A DNA stretch of 64,000 nucleotides from Limanda limanda. Its lineage: Eukaryota; Chordata; Actinopteri; Pleuronectiformes; Pleuronectidae. A model generated the notes under the pieces. It saw only the letters and a program-made list of their open reading frames with translations. It made no database searches and was not told the DNA's origin. Below, one piece after another: positions 50,045 through 63,508 of the stretch; position 1 is the first letter of the stretch, and the number at the start of each line of letters is the position of its first letter. Made by a program: the position numbers and the translations under genes. The DNA is taken from assembly GCF_963576545.1 (NCBI RefSeq), contig NC_083638.1, forward strand, positions 31,837,400 through 31,901,399, read 5' to 3'.

Positions 50045-52204
50045 AAGGAACCTGAGGTCATAGCACAGCTGGTGAGCTGCATATTCTTGCTTAAGTTCTA
50101 AATAATGTATAGGAGTAGTGAACAAGCATCCTCACAATGACCTCGACGTGACTGCAGTCAGCTCAGAGCAGATGTTGATATGTAAGATGTTATTTTGCAT
50201 TAACTTATTATTATGAAGTAAATGTTGATTGTGCAATGTAGTGGGCTATTGCATAACAACACCATTAATAAATAGATTGCCTCTCTTTCACTTGGAAGTC
50301 TTGAAAGAAGGAAAAAAGATGATACCACTTCTGTTTTCCCCGGTAGCATAAATGAGGGATTACTGTGGGCATTTTACCGGATGGAAGAAAATCAGCCGTG
50401 TTGTCGGAGGAGGTAATGAAGGGGAAGAGGGAGAGCGTACTATAAAATGAGATAAAACAAAAATGAACTTTGGATAGGTCTGACTTGGAAAGAGCTCTCA
50501 GGCTCAGAATTTACATTCAGTTTGCATTATTTTCACCTGCTTACTTATAAGAAAGTGGGGGTTTGCTCTGCCTTTGTCACAGCACTGAAAACAGAAGGAC
50601 CTACAGTAATACCACTTGGAAACACATTAAAACAAGTTCACTATTTACAAGAAATTCCCCGATGTTACTCAAATGCGATATTCTTTTACACTGGCAGGTG
50701 TACATCTTTGCTAGGAGATGAACCTGAACTAAAATGATTTTTTACACTTCAGTTCTTCAGTTAATTCACAACATTTATGGGTCAGTCCATTAAAACTGTC
50801 TCAGACACTTTAGGCGTGATTCCAGTGAGTTTACAACACTGGCTAAAGTCTAGAGACAGATTTTTTAGAGGATTTTAATGAATGCAGGAGCAGACATTTT
50901 CTCTCAGGTATGGGTCACGTAAAAAAAAACTGCATCCATCATTTCCAGCAATGCAACTTCTTTTGTGAGCCTCTCTGTCTGCTATTACCCACATATTTCA
51001 TGCACCACATGTTAAACAGCCTTTCTATTACATTTGTTGTTTAAATAACCTTTGTCATTGTGACGCCATCATTAATTTTTCCTCCTTCCAGAGGTACAGT
51101 TACTATTATACACCAGTTTTTTACAGCTCGAGCAATACTCACAGTGACAGGTAAAGCAAGCCAGTTATATAAAATAAGTTGGCTGCTCCTTATAGAATGA
51201 CAACATTTACAAAAACTGCTTTCATTCAAAAAATCAAACAGAAAATAAGTGGCCAGTGGTTAAAGTTACTACAAGTCAGACCTCTGGGACTTCAGTGGAA
51301 GCCGCTGTGGTGGGTGTAAAAAATATAACTGGAATGTGGGCTTGTTAAAACACTTAATTTGCCAGATAGCTGCTGAAGATATGTATGATTAAGTCAATGT
51401 TAAAATGCTTTCATACTCCCACTACCAGTATATTTATCTTCGGTCCAAAAATACATATCGGGGGAAGTTATGCAGGACAGGGCTTGCTGGAGCTACAGCA
51501 TCAAGAAAGGATGACTGACAACCAGCAGGCAGATAAGAGATGATCACCAACTGCAAATTCACATGTTTCATTCAACACACAGCACACCGGACACCCTACC
51601 ATTACACAGCATGTCCACCCTTTGTATCAATGGATGAATATTAAAAGAAGGTGCTGCCCATTGGGAGAGTGTGGTATGACATGCTATCTTGCATCCAGAT
51701 GAGTGTGTGTGTGTGACAGAGAGGAACTGACAAAGACATTTATCTGCATTCTGAAAATAAACCCTGCGGAAGGACTAAAGGTTTGACAGCAGCTCATGGG
51801 CAACACAGAAGAAACCTGTGAGAGAAAGAGCGAGAGACATGAATACAAATTAGGTGAAAGAAATGCCATAAAATGGATGGAAATCCCAATGTCACTTTGC
51901 ATTTCAGATCAGAAAGCTGCAGATCTACAGCTGATACCAAGCTGCTGTCATATACATTCACATCCCTGCGTCTCACATTGAAGTTATTCTACCATTCACA
52001 TTTGTCTCATATTCCTCTCAAGTACATGAATGAAGATTTTTGCATGAACAATGGATCATGTGTGGATAGAATGGGTCTCCAGTTGCAGTGATGTCTCTGA
52101 GGATTAACAGCCGTTACCGTGATTCATGATCCATCGTGTTGTTTGTACCAATGATTCAATTTGTTCTTTATGATGGAGTATAAGAGGAAATTTGGAGAAT
52201 GACG

Positions 52205-52325
52205 TTAGTCATTGCAAGAATAAAGCTGCAATATTATGAGAATAAAGTTGCAATATTTTGAGAATTAATTCGTACATTTAAAAGAAGGAAGTTGTAGTAT
52301 TACGATAATGGAGTCATAATTTTAG
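52205..52325. repeat. degenerate minisatellite, about 21-22 bp unit
   Basis: About five diverged units of the form AAGAATAAAGCTGCAATATTATG: the second is AGAATAAAGTTGCAATATTT, the next units decay (AGAAGGAAGTTGTAGTATTA). Non-coding. Confidence 0.75.
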
Positions 52326-53089
52326 GCTACATGTCATGTTGGAGGGGGTGACATCACAGGATTAGCTCGTCGACTCTGATAAAATAAGGAATGTGGAGAA
52401 TCTAATTAGTATGGGTTTCACAAATAACAAAATACTTTTAGCTCATCAGCACCATAATATCATATGTATCTGGACTTTGAAAAGATTGTGTAAGAAAGTG
52501 AAACTAAATGTCTGAACCAAACAGACTTTTTGTAGGAGGAAATGTATTACTGAAGAATTTTAATTTGTGTTCATTCTCGTCTTGTACTTTATTACTAAAT
52601 TATTTTACGACTATTATTCTTGTAAATTACCATATTTCACATTAAATTCCGACTTTTTTCCCGTTTTACATTCAAGAGACCGAGAACATGGTTTGTGATC
52701 TGGAAGTCAAAGTGACCATTTGTGCCAAATCGAAGACATTCCCTCAAGCCAACCATGTTCAAGAGGCCAGAAAGTATTTTGGGGGTTCACTAAACATTTG
52801 CCCAACAAATTCTAATTCCCTCTTGGCCTTTCGGATATATTGTGTTCACGTGGCAAAGTGCTTCAGACACCAGTGTATGACACTGTTTAACTTACAGGTA
52901 TCACACCGCCAATGCAATGAGCACATAGCAGATTCACAATTAAACAGAGTGTAAAAGTGCAAAAATACCATTTTAGTCTATTTACAGTCATCCAGAGACA
53001 CAGGAAGCAGTTAATCACTGCTCCAAGAGTGTAAATGATTATTGATTTGGACAGACAGACAAGCAAAACCCATCATCTACTAATGCTGC

Positions 53090-53120
<31 letters not shown>

Positions 53121-53137
53121 TCTCTCTTCTCTCTTCT

Positions 53138-53204
<67 letters not shown>
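53090..53204. repeat. (CT)n tract with a 7-bp TTCTCTC sub-array
   Basis: CT dinucleotides flank about five tandem TTCTCTC units (about 53111-53146). Arg-Glu and Ser-Leu frames here are artefacts. Confidence 0.96.
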
Positions 53205-53206
<2 letters not shown>

Positions 53207-53450
53207 AACACAGAGACACACAGAGACACACATACTCAATGGTGTTATTTTGGTTAACCTCATTATCCCTGCTCAAATAGCCCCTTTACACACGTCTGCT
53301 GTCACTTTACCTTTGATTACTCAGCATCTCCTAACCAAAAGCATACAAGCACATACATATGCACGTGCATACACACACATACAAATGGGGATGATGATAC
53401 TTGCCAGTCTAAACAGATCTTGGCACATTAGAAGGAAGGACCACTAAATA

Positions 53451-53690
53451 TGCAGGACTGTGTATGTGTGTGAGTGTGAACTCATGCTTGTTACTGAGGT
53501 AGAACATCTTGTCTGACATCCTGGTTAAGGTCAGGGGTTAGATGTGAATTGTTGTTAGGTAATGGTAAGGCATGAATTGGTTAAGTCTAAGTTTATGGAT
53601 AAAGGTTACGGTTTGGCTTCAATTAATGGAAATCAATGCAAAGTCCTACTAATGATAGCTGCTCAAACCTGTGTGTGTGTGTGTGTGTGT
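53451..53690 (+). repeat. teleost interspersed repeat ending in GT
   Basis: GGTTAAGGTCAGGGG, GGTAATGGTAAGGCATG, CAATTAATGGAAATCAATGC and AAGTCCTACTAATGATAGC, then AAACCTGTGTGTG. This order matches a common fish repeat that I know by its GTTAAGG-rich body and GTCCTCACWATGATAG end. Ends not proven. Confidence 0.5.
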
Positions 53691-56093
53691 CCTCCTAGAG
53701 TGAAACAGATAATAGTTTGAGTGCCGTACAAGAAACACACAAACCTCACAGGCACAGCCTCAGCCCAAATAGCAGGATTATAATGGAGCCGTTGCTTTGA
53801 AGTGACGCCTCAAAACACACATTGACAGATCAAACATTTTAAAGTGTTTATTACTAAAATGGTTTTGCAGCAAGACCCTGTAGTCTCAGGGTGAGGGCAT
53901 TTGCATTTGTCGATAGACAGAATGATGTCGCTTACATTTGACAGTAATCCATTGGTGAGAAGAGCATACGAGTCCCTGTAGTGGATTGTAATTATCTTCT
54001 TTTTGTCAGATGGAGATATTTCCTCATTCAAAAGCCAATAGAGAGCCATAGGATAATGGTGAACTCAGTGTCAAGGTGCTGCCACTACTTCTCTATAAAA
54101 GGTTTTTGTCAATAAACTGATGGAGGCCTCTACTCAGCCAGCTCATAATTCATTCTGATGCCAAATCAATGGCTTTAATGAGGTGTATGCAGGTTGGCAT
54201 TCATGGATTTGTGTGCAAATTAATTGCGTGCATTTGTGTGTTGATAGTATTATAGAAGCTGGCCGCAACCCTGTTGCGTGTAAGAACTGAGACGGTGTGT
54301 ATACACAAGTTTGTCAGATACTTGGATGGAGGATGGAGGATGAAACTAATTCTCCTTTTCATAGCCCAGGGTTAAAAAACAATGAGACACAGAAAATTAA
54401 GTTATTAGAAATTATAGTAACCATTGCATTATTGTTCTCGTTTGCACTAAAGTGTGTTTGTGTGTTAGAACATTGTGTGTAACCTGTAGTGAAAGTCCTG
54501 TTGACTAGATTTTGTTAGACAAGGAAATAAACAGACTGAAGTTAAGGTGTCCCAGTTTATCCAAATTCACCCTGTATGTTCAGAGCAGTGTGTAAATGAA
54601 GCTACTTGAATGAAAGATTAATTTCTCCTCTGATCTAAATCTAGAAGATAATTGTATACATGTTTGGTATTTACAACTGGAATCAGGACCAAGGAAAAGT
54701 GCTGCGATGTAGTAGGCAATGTGGCAGGAGAAAGATTTATTTTATGATCCAGCTGATGAGGTTTAAGTCATGTCAAAGCTTAGCTGATGTTCTTTCAGGT
54801 TCATTCAGTCATACTGGAATTTATCGTCCTTGTGACCGACGTCTATCTCTCTCCAAATGGTTTTGCCTTTTCTGCTTAAATCGCAGATCAAGTAGATTGA
54901 TGTTTTGGCACCGGAACGCAGGTTTTCTTGAAGAATTTCTGATGTTGCCTAGTGACACACAGTATAGCTGATATTCAGTGTGCGGTCCACTGACTCACCG
55001 ACTTTACTTTTCTTTGTGAGGCTTACATGCTTAAACCTGAAGGAAAGCACGCTCTGCTGCACAAGACTTCCTGATAAACACTGTGCAGCATAACGGGTTT
55101 ACAGTAGTTTAGTCAGCCCACTCGTGTGACATGGATTATTATGTAAATGAAGAATATGTTTGGTGTTGATATTTGGTGTATAAGCTCTGACCTTGTTGCA
55201 CAAGGAAACAAAAAGCTCAGCACAGCAGTAATGTAGACCAGAATGCTCCATCTGAAATGGTCAGGGGATCAGCAAAGTTCTGAAACTCATTCCTTCCCCC
55301 ATTTTCTGTTGTCAGTTTATTTGAGACTCTGACATTTTATTAAGAAATCAACAATATGCAAGGATCGGCCTGTTCTGTGAGAGTGATGTACAATATGTGT
55401 TGACCGCGGATAGCCCCACCCCTCTTCGGTCGTGATCTGGCTTGGAAGGCTAGTTCCTCATACAATAGGTTAGTCATTCCACAGCTCTCCCGGGCATAAA
55501 CATAAAATGACAATACAGCTTCAGAGCTTTTAAGTTAATGCTGGAACAATATTTGGCAAGTGGCAGTTAAGTGTTTATACCATAGAATTGATGGACTTAA
55601 CTTAGTTTAATTGTCCTGCCTCTTCTTCAAGTTGGTATATGTGTGATTTAGCTTAAAGTTTATGGTATTGGTGAAGATGGCTGTTGTATGTTTGGTGTCA
55701 AGTATTGTATATGTCCAGCTGTAACTGCCGGTGATATAGAGAAAGTAATAGATCTCAAAACTATCAGCAGAATCAGAGGTCGGACATTTTCCAGTTATAT
55801 ATTGCCATGATCTCTTCGTCTATCTGTACTCCAATTTCTCTTGCTGTCTGCTTCTTACCACAGGTTGAGACACATAGATTGTCTTCAGCTGGAGGCAAGG
55901 TGATCTTCACATGAATTAGAACAGAATACTCTGTACTGAATGCTCTGCCAACAATCACACTGTTCTGTTGGTTCCTTATAGTTCCAGATTCGTGCCTCAG
56001 AGGATCGACATAAAACTGATGAGAAAGATGATAATAAATTGGCCGTGATTACTTTTGAAATATGCCAACCTCTATTGACAATGACCTGGAGTG

Positions 56094-56125
56094 TTTTGGC
56101 AGTGTGGCTAACCACACTGCCAAAA
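56094..56125. repeat. perfect 14-bp hairpin
   Basis: TTTTGGCAGTGTGG, loop CTAA, CCACACTGCCAAAA. Confidence 0.96.
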
Positions 56126-58299
56126 GCAATATTATCACTTGACTTTTTAAGTATGGCAGCAATGATTTCCTTGCAATACTTTCCCATAACACTGTAAATT
56201 GAATAAATGAAAGTCGTAGGAGCTGCTATCAGTACCCATCAATAGAACTAAAATTGGATTTCCTGGCAACTTGCAGAGTTTCAAAAAATTGAAATACGAG
56301 CCACAACAAACGGATGAAGGTCGCTGAGTTTTGGTTTGTCTGTGATCATTAAGATGTGTGTAAAGATCCGACTTCGGCTTCTTTGGTTGCACTTGAGCGC
56401 CATTCTCCCTAAATTTGAATCTTCTGAAACAATCACCATCATCACAAGCTTTTCTAAACACACCACACAATCAATTATTTATCGAAGCTCAATGGGACAA
56501 TTGAGAATTGCAAGTCTCAGTCTAATAAAAATACTTGTTATCTACATGTTCAGAAATCCTCCCTTTGTGTCTACCTGCTGTAGAAAAGATCCAGGACCTT
56601 CTGTTGATGCTAATTTCCTGTGCTGGGTAGCCAATGGGACGACTGAAGTCTTTCATATACTTGTGTTAAATATTGTGTTGTCTTTTGAGTTATGACCACA
56701 TTTAAAGAAACTTAAACATGCGTTGTTGAAACGAAGTTGCACTCTACATGAACATGCGTAGGAGAAAGTATTTACAAGGCCATACTATTTCTTTGGTTTC
56801 AGAAAGCCTGTGGTTCCACCAACGTTGATTCTGTTATAACAGGAGTTCGCAGCTACACAGTTTTAGCAGATGGATGCATGGTCAGATCAGTTGTGGGCTT
56901 CATTGATGCTAATACAGGGGATAATTTCCTTTAGGAAACTGTCACATCGTTCATCTTTTTGTTGTCCACAGCAGCTGGTTATTCTGCTCTGCTCAACCTA
57001 AAATGCCAAAGTCGGGACATTTGTGGGAAAAAAATCAGCACAGTCATGTCATCAAAAGTCACGTTACTATTTTTTTCTGTTGTTTGTAGGATTTATTCAC
57101 ATACGTAACGTTATTTGTGTCTGCAGCATTTTAGTCATATGTGGTGTATTGTTTGATTGGTAAGTTTTGAGTCTACAAACCACACTGTGTTGGTCATTTA
57201 ATAAAACATTTTTGTCTTAAGTTTTGACAGGAAAAAATGTCTATTCATTTCAACAGTGATATGAAGTACATTAGTCCTTCAGATGTGAATCAGACAGTTT
57301 TTTTCAACTGAGTGTTTCGGCGTTCTCCACTACAACGTGCAATGGGCTCTCATTATGAAGTATTTGTGCATGGTGTTTTTTAGAAATTAACGTCAGTTCA
57401 ACACAGACACACGCAGAGCTACCACACTTCAGAACAAAAACATACACGCCAAGTTGTCTGAAGTGGCTACTCAGAAACTGTGCCTTTGTATTTAACAATG
57501 TACAGCAGAAGTCATCAATCATGGTTGTTCCACGACTGAATGCAGCCTTCTGAGACTCCCTATCTAGCTATTATGAACAATTAGCCATTAGACACGGGTT
57601 CAACCTGATTGTGGTGTACACCAGAAAGAAGAACATGCAAGAGCAGTGAAGGAAAGTGACTAGAATATTCTAGTTATTTCTCCCTTGTCTTCAGTTTCAA
57701 AAGTCACTGGCAGCCATCAAGCATTATGCTCTTGGACAGGGATGGATGTATTGATTATGTGTTTGGCAACTGTAAGTAACTGCATTCAAACAAACTGTAT
57801 GTTTGAATCAGAAATACATTTTGACCGTTGCCTAATATCTGCATTCCAATAACAGCACCTTTGTTATGTCCAATCAGAGCCAACACATATTGAGTGATGT
57901 TGGGGAAGAGGCCCCAGTGATCTGAGTTTTCAACAATGAGTCGTAAAACTTGAAGCCAGGCTCGGGTAACCCCTCAGATAAAAATCCAGCATGGAGCTCT
58001 TATCTCCATGTGGCAGCAGATCACTTCCTGGGTCCTCAAAGGACCCCATCGTTCAGGCACTCCCTGAGACTTGACTTCTGACCTTTCAATTGGCCGAAGG
58101 CCACACTGACCCCTGACCCCTCCTCCAAGGAGGCCGGCCTCCTCTCAGTAGTACAAAAGAACTGAACTCACAGAAATCTCTCTCTTTCCACGCTGCTCAA
58201 GTTGTCTTCTGACCTCAAGAGGTCTAACCACACGACTCAGTAACTAAGGAGGCGATTAGACGTTTGTTTAATATCATTTTATTTTAAGTCGTTTCATTT

Positions 58300-59380
58300 T
58301 CTTCTTTTATCTCAGTCGAAGTTTTATTTTGATAGGACTCTTTGCTGTTTTAACTTGAAAGACCGAAACAGGAAGCACCCGCTGGACGGACACTTCCACA
58401 GACTTTTTCTTTTTCAACGATCCACAAACGGCTTCCACAAAGCCGTTCCCTGCACAAGCGCGACGTTCATCCCGCTGAGGAGTACGAGACAATCCACTCC
58501 GTTCCTGTAAAACAGCACGGTCTCCGCTGTTACAGAAGAAAGACGAAGTTTCATTCCGTCAAGGCAGCACGAGTAATTCGCTTCCTTTTCCGGTCCAGCG
58601 GCCGAGCTCCGGAGCTCCGAGACCACGTGATTCACTGGCCCCCGACACATTCGCGCCAAGGCGCAGGCACACCGCGAGGGTGGTACGGTAAGAGACTTGA
58701 TTATCTGGGTAGATACGTAGCGTATTGTTTAATATTTGAGTGTATTTGTTTGCGGGACCTCCGTGTCTCATTGTTTAGCCACGACGATCCGGACACTTCC
58801 GGGTTCCGGTTACGGCCTTGTGCCACAGTTTTTAAGCGCCGTGACTAAACTTCTCCGGCTGCACTCGTTCCCGTCTGAACAACCTTACAGAGATTTTACC
58901 GTCAAACTTCAGCACACAACGCCGTTTGGGTGCTGAGTGGTAAAGTAAATGTAACTTGTTTCTGACGGTGTTTTAAGAGCTTCTTTGAACTCCTCCTTGC
59001 ATGTTTTCTCTCTCTCTTCAATCTCTCTCTCTCTTCTCCTGAACCTGTTACACACGTTCCTATCTGTATTTATAATACAGTTCATGTAACATAGTTAAAT
59101 CTATATTTAAAGGGCCTGAACGCATCTGGCCGCCATTTTGAAGCCAAAGCTAAACTAAAACAAAGAATCCTTTGTTCCACCTCCTCCTTTGTGTCTCACA
59201 CGTGGTCCGGCGGCCATTGGAGGTTATTCATCTCTAGACCCGCCCTCAATTCTGGCTCTAAATTCATAACGAACCCGCCATTTTGTTTTGTAGTTTTAAG
59301 CCTAACATTGTCGGCCTCCATCTTAGATGTGACGTCACTACGTGACTGCGTCATCGCCACGCCCCCTTCTTTTTCTCTCT
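58300..59380 (+). promoter_or_regulatory. CpG-rich promoter-like block, possibly an LTR
   Basis: CpG density is far above the surroundings. Motifs include ETS-type CTTCCGG (58797-58803), an E-box CACGTG (about 58625), a GAGCTCCGGAGCTC palindrome (58604-58617), YY1-like GCCGCCATTTTG (59129-59140) and CCGCCATTTTG (59275-59285), a reverse CCAAT box (about 59214-59220), CRE TGACGTCA (59330-59337), TGCGTCA (59347-59353) and a GC box (about 59355-59367). A GTAAGA donor lies at 58688. Short open frames on both strands have no domain. It may be the U3 region of a long LTR, since similar phrases seem repeated in fish, or a real transcription start. Confidence 0.5.
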
Positions 59381-59390
59381 CTCTCTCACA

Positions 59391-59427
<37 letters not shown>

Positions 59428-59780
59428 TGATAGACACAGACAGACGCACACACACACAGATACACATAGATGAATACATGTGTTTTCTAAATTGTGATAA
59501 ATGCTGCTGCTGTTGTGATCTTTGAAATATGGGAGTTTGTTAAGATGATGAATCATTAAATAACACTAACTTTATTTCACACACACACACATAGACACAT
59601 ACACACAGAGAGACACTTTGACACAGACACACACACACACACACAGACAGACATACATAGGTAGACCGCAGGTTTACATGTATTTTCTGAATTGTGATAA
59701 GTGCTGCTGCTGTGTTTATCTTTGAAATATCGGAGCTTGTTAAAATGATGAATCATTGAATAACATTATAACTTTATTTC
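59381..59780. repeat. 200-bp tandem duplication with CA tracts
   Basis: Two diverged units, each a CA-rich part followed by AATTGTGATAAATGCTGCTG/AATTGTGATAAGTGCTGCTG, a TCTTTGAAATAT segment and a GATGAATCATT segment. The matching ATTGTGATAA motifs start at 59491 and 59691, exactly 200 bases apart. Confidence 0.88.
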
Positions 59781-59788
59781 CCCTTTTT

Positions 59789-59854
59789 AATAAATGCTTT
59801 TGTAATTAAAGTATCTGTAGTCTGTGATTATTTGTGCATAAGTGTGTGAATAAA
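59789..59854 (+). terminator. two AATAAA signals downstream of the CpG-rich block
   Basis: AATAAA at 59789-59794 and 59849-59854 in a T/GT-rich context. They would serve a short transcript starting in the block at about 59,370, or the R region of an LTR. Confidence 0.45.
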
Positions 59855-62552
59855 GCTGGATTATGATTGCCTGTGCTCGAACTTAGAAGCCTTCACTGTT
59901 TATTAAGTAATCGTTAATATTAAAATATTGACATTATTAATTTGACATTTATCATTATGAGACTGATATTTATAGCCTGATATCGTTGGTCCCTGTTACC
60001 AGGGTGGTGCCCCTTTACGATAAGTTATGGTCTTATCATTTTTTTAATTATTTTTAATAAATAATCTTTTATTATTTTTATAATCACATTTCATGATTAT
60101 TAATAATTAGCCAACGTCAAGTCTACTCCTATTGCACAACAGTGATTAAGTGAACCAGTGGACGGAGCAATGTTCATAGTGTTATGTATAGCTGATGAAT
60201 AGTATGTGAAATACCTGGTGTAAATTAACTAGTAGTTCATCAAGCCTGCTACACAATGACATGGACAGCAATTACATGTATGGAGCCTTTAAATCAATTA
60301 GATCCACATTATTATTTGCAGATCTCACATGCAGACCCAAACCAGCAATGTGTTTGTTTAAAATCAGTAAATCTGAACAGGACCAAAAGTAACAAGTCAA
60401 AATATGTCAAAATAATTTTTTTTTCTTGACTATAATATATCATTTTTATATATATATATATATATATTTGGCTTATATATTCCATTTACTGCCTGCATTC
60501 ATTCATAAGAATCAGTGTGTAGGTATTGTTAAATTATGTTTAATCAGCTGTTACATTTCCTTATAGAAAGTAGTCATGCCGTTCAGTCTTCAGGCTGAGG
60601 CCGCTGGCTGCCAGCGAGCCTAAGCTACTGTTAGCCACTTGCTCCTAAATGGTCTCTGGGGCAACACCACAGGCCAGAGATCACATCAGCAGTGAAATCC
60701 TGCGTCCCCTGTCTGGGGCTCTCTGAGCTCTCTGAACTCCCTCAGCAGTGGTGCAGGATTTACAGTTCTACTAATGGACAATCATTTCCAAACCTGGAGG
60801 AAAAGAAGAACACATCCAATTAAAGTGAGCTCCAGCCCTGCAGGGGCCTCTTAACGAAGAAAAGGAGCTTTGGTGGAGTGTTGACTTCAGGTCCCCAGAC
60901 TCTTAAACACTTGCCTACAGCAATGCGATAAGTGCAGTTGAATACTTGTCATTTTCAAACTTAAACCAAGCCTCATTCATTATCTCACCTCTTCATATTA
61001 AGCTATAAAAGAAGAGAGAGGAGTAGAGTGGGCCTGATACAAAAAACATCTGTAGTATCTCATAGGAAAAGACGGCTCTGAAGGAATGAGGAGATCCAAC
61101 TGAGTTTCTGTGCTTTCACCTTCACTGTCTTCCTGATCAGACATGTGTCCTCTTGTAGTTTCCCTGCTACAGTGAAGACAGGTGAGGCTTTCTTCTCTGA
61201 TAAATACAGAGACACATAAAGAATGTAACTTTATTGCAGGTGCACGAGTGATGGCATTGTAAACACAAATAGTGTGATGACTTATTATCTGCACTGATTA
61301 AGATAAATGACATACAATGGTAAAAGAAAGAGTTATGATTTGACACTATACAAATAAAATTGAATTGAAGGTTGGACTTGTAAGCATATTATTTATTCTC
61401 AACAACTGAGAAATAAAAAGAAGTTGTAGATTTGCGATAATACAAAAGAAAAAGAAGAAATAAACCTATTTCTTGTAGAGTCACTAATTGTACCCTTTGA
61501 TGAAAATGACATGTAAGACCGAGACAAATCCACAGACACAGTCACCGCTCGTCATCTGTCAGGACCGGAGTTAAAAAGTCTTTGATATTGCAGAAGCTGT
61601 CAGCAAATCTAAGCGCTTTTACTCATCATAACCTTGTCAGACTTCCTGTGGTATTAAAACATGTATTTCCATGTGTTCATGTCTCTACAACATTTTAAAA
61701 TATGCTGTGGCAAGAAACCCCATTTAAATCCCCTGGTGACTATTCTGTAAAATTGTTATTGGATTGGTTGTTGGATAAAAGTCAATTAAAATCTACTCAA
61801 TCATGTGTCGTAATGACAACCTAGGCTGTTAAAGTAAAAGTAGACATCAGCAGGAGAGACAATTAACAATTTAATTTAATGATGTGAAAGTAATAATACT
61901 GTAATAAGTGAAACATAGTAAAATAAAGACTTTGGTATGATGAGTGTATAGACAAAAACATGAGCATGACAACATTTATTTAAAGAAATTGACTGGAAAT
62001 GAAATCCTAGTGAAAGACTTCATTAAATAAGCTCACACCCACACACGTCAAGGTTTTCAAATGCATAACAGTGTATAATAATACAGTGTGTCAACCTGAT
62101 CTCTACATTCAGCCCACAGCGGTGCCAAGTGTCTGAAGGCCTTGTGGGGATAATAGAAAGGCAGAGAACAAACAGTGGAGCTACAAGCAGTCCCTTCAAA
62201 ATCAAAAGATTCAGGGTCAACTTACAAATGCTCCAGTGTTGTCTCTGGGAAACCGAGTACGAAGAAGCAGCATTGGTGATAAATGGCTCTGCTTTAGAAT
62301 GGCTCTGAATGTAACCCTCCTAAAGCTGTGTTCGACTTCAGCTGCAACACATCACATTTTGCTCCCCTTGCTTTGTGGTGGCTGCTCCCCTGTTCCTCTC
62401 AGTCGGAGGTGCAGGAGACTCTTGTAAATATGACAGCGTGCTGTGGCAGGCCTGCTCTGTACTGTGCTGTGTATTGTTTTTGTGTATGTCTTCAAAACAC
62501 CAGGGTGTGATAATAAGAGCATTCAGCAGCAAGGCTGAAGTAAGATGTTGTG

Positions 62553-62683
<131 letters not shown>

Positions 62684-63205
62684 GTCTGTCATCTTTGAAA
62701 TGACAAGGGCAGAATTGTTTGATTGTTCTCAGGGTCTAAATTACACAATACACACGAGAGTGTCTGTGCCATGGAGTCTCATGCTTGGATTGTATTGTTG
62801 GTTTTGCAGAGACTGACTATGGATCTGATTATATGAACAGGGATCAGTGGCACATAGCTGTCTGTCAGGTTGTAGTGTGGGCTCTTCTACTACAGTGGTC
62901 GGCATGGGACATGTGATGCTTCAAGATATTTTTAGATCAGATGGAGCCAGCTAAATCCAGTGGTGGAATACAACTAAATGCACAAACATTTTAATGTTGT
63001 TGCATTTAGTTGTATGCATTTAGTTGGATTCTAAAGGGAAACATTTTATTCCTATCCCTCACCCTTACTTTGTTGAATAAGATTTAAGCAAACCCATTTG
63101 CTAACATTCTAAAATATGGTGTACTGATTATGATTATATAAAGATATTTCAAATCAGCTCAACCTCTACCAGCTCAAATGCTTAGCCCAAATTATATTTA
63201 CAGAT

Positions 63206-63508
63206 TATCCATTCCTCCATTATCTATCCCAGGTATCCTCTGAGGGTTGTGGGGGAGCTGGAGCCAATCCCAGCAGCCATTGGGTGAGAGATGGGGTACA
63301 CCTGGGACAGGTGACCAGTGTATCACAGGGCTGACATAAAGAGAACAAATCCAGTCACTTTTGCATTCACACTGATGGTCCATTTTGAGTTATTACTCAA
63401 ACCACTATGAAAGTGGTAGCCAGAGAAAATGGGAGAACAAGCAAACTCCACAAAGAAAGACCTTGGCCGAAGCGGAACCTTCTTCCTGTGCGGCGACAGT
63501 GCTGCCTA
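63206..63508 (+). repeat. widespread teleost interspersed repeat
   Basis: ATCCATTCCTCCATTATCTA, GGGGGAGCTGGAGCCAATCC, GGGTACACCTGGGACAGGTG, GAACAAGCAAACTCCACA and CTGTGCGGCGACAGTGCTGC occur in the order of a very common fish repeat. The middle is shortened relative to the consensus I recall. I do not assign a class. Confidence 0.72.

Larger units (their letters stand above)
44910..52200 (+). other. putative cemip intron 1, proximal part
   Basis: No coding exon recognised. It contains GT/CA tracts and one SINE-like copy. The frame at 45631-45822 has an acidic run (DDNDEEEEEEDC) and lies near an acceptor-like TTTACACCTTTAG, but no homology is evident. Minus-strand frames at 45464-45976, 47385-47752 and 47928-48299 have no visible domain. 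Confidence 0.45.
52331..58290 (+). other. putative cemip intron 1, middle part
   Basis: No exon recognised. It contains a CT tract (53090), a GT-ended repeat (53451) and a perfect hairpin (56094). Minus-strand frames at 55773-56470 overlap in different frames and could be an old, broken coding element, but I see no family motif. Confidence 0.45.

Noticed and set aside
60998..61294. A 98-residue minus-strand frame with an acidic stretch.
   Set aside because: No family motif and no splice or promoter context.
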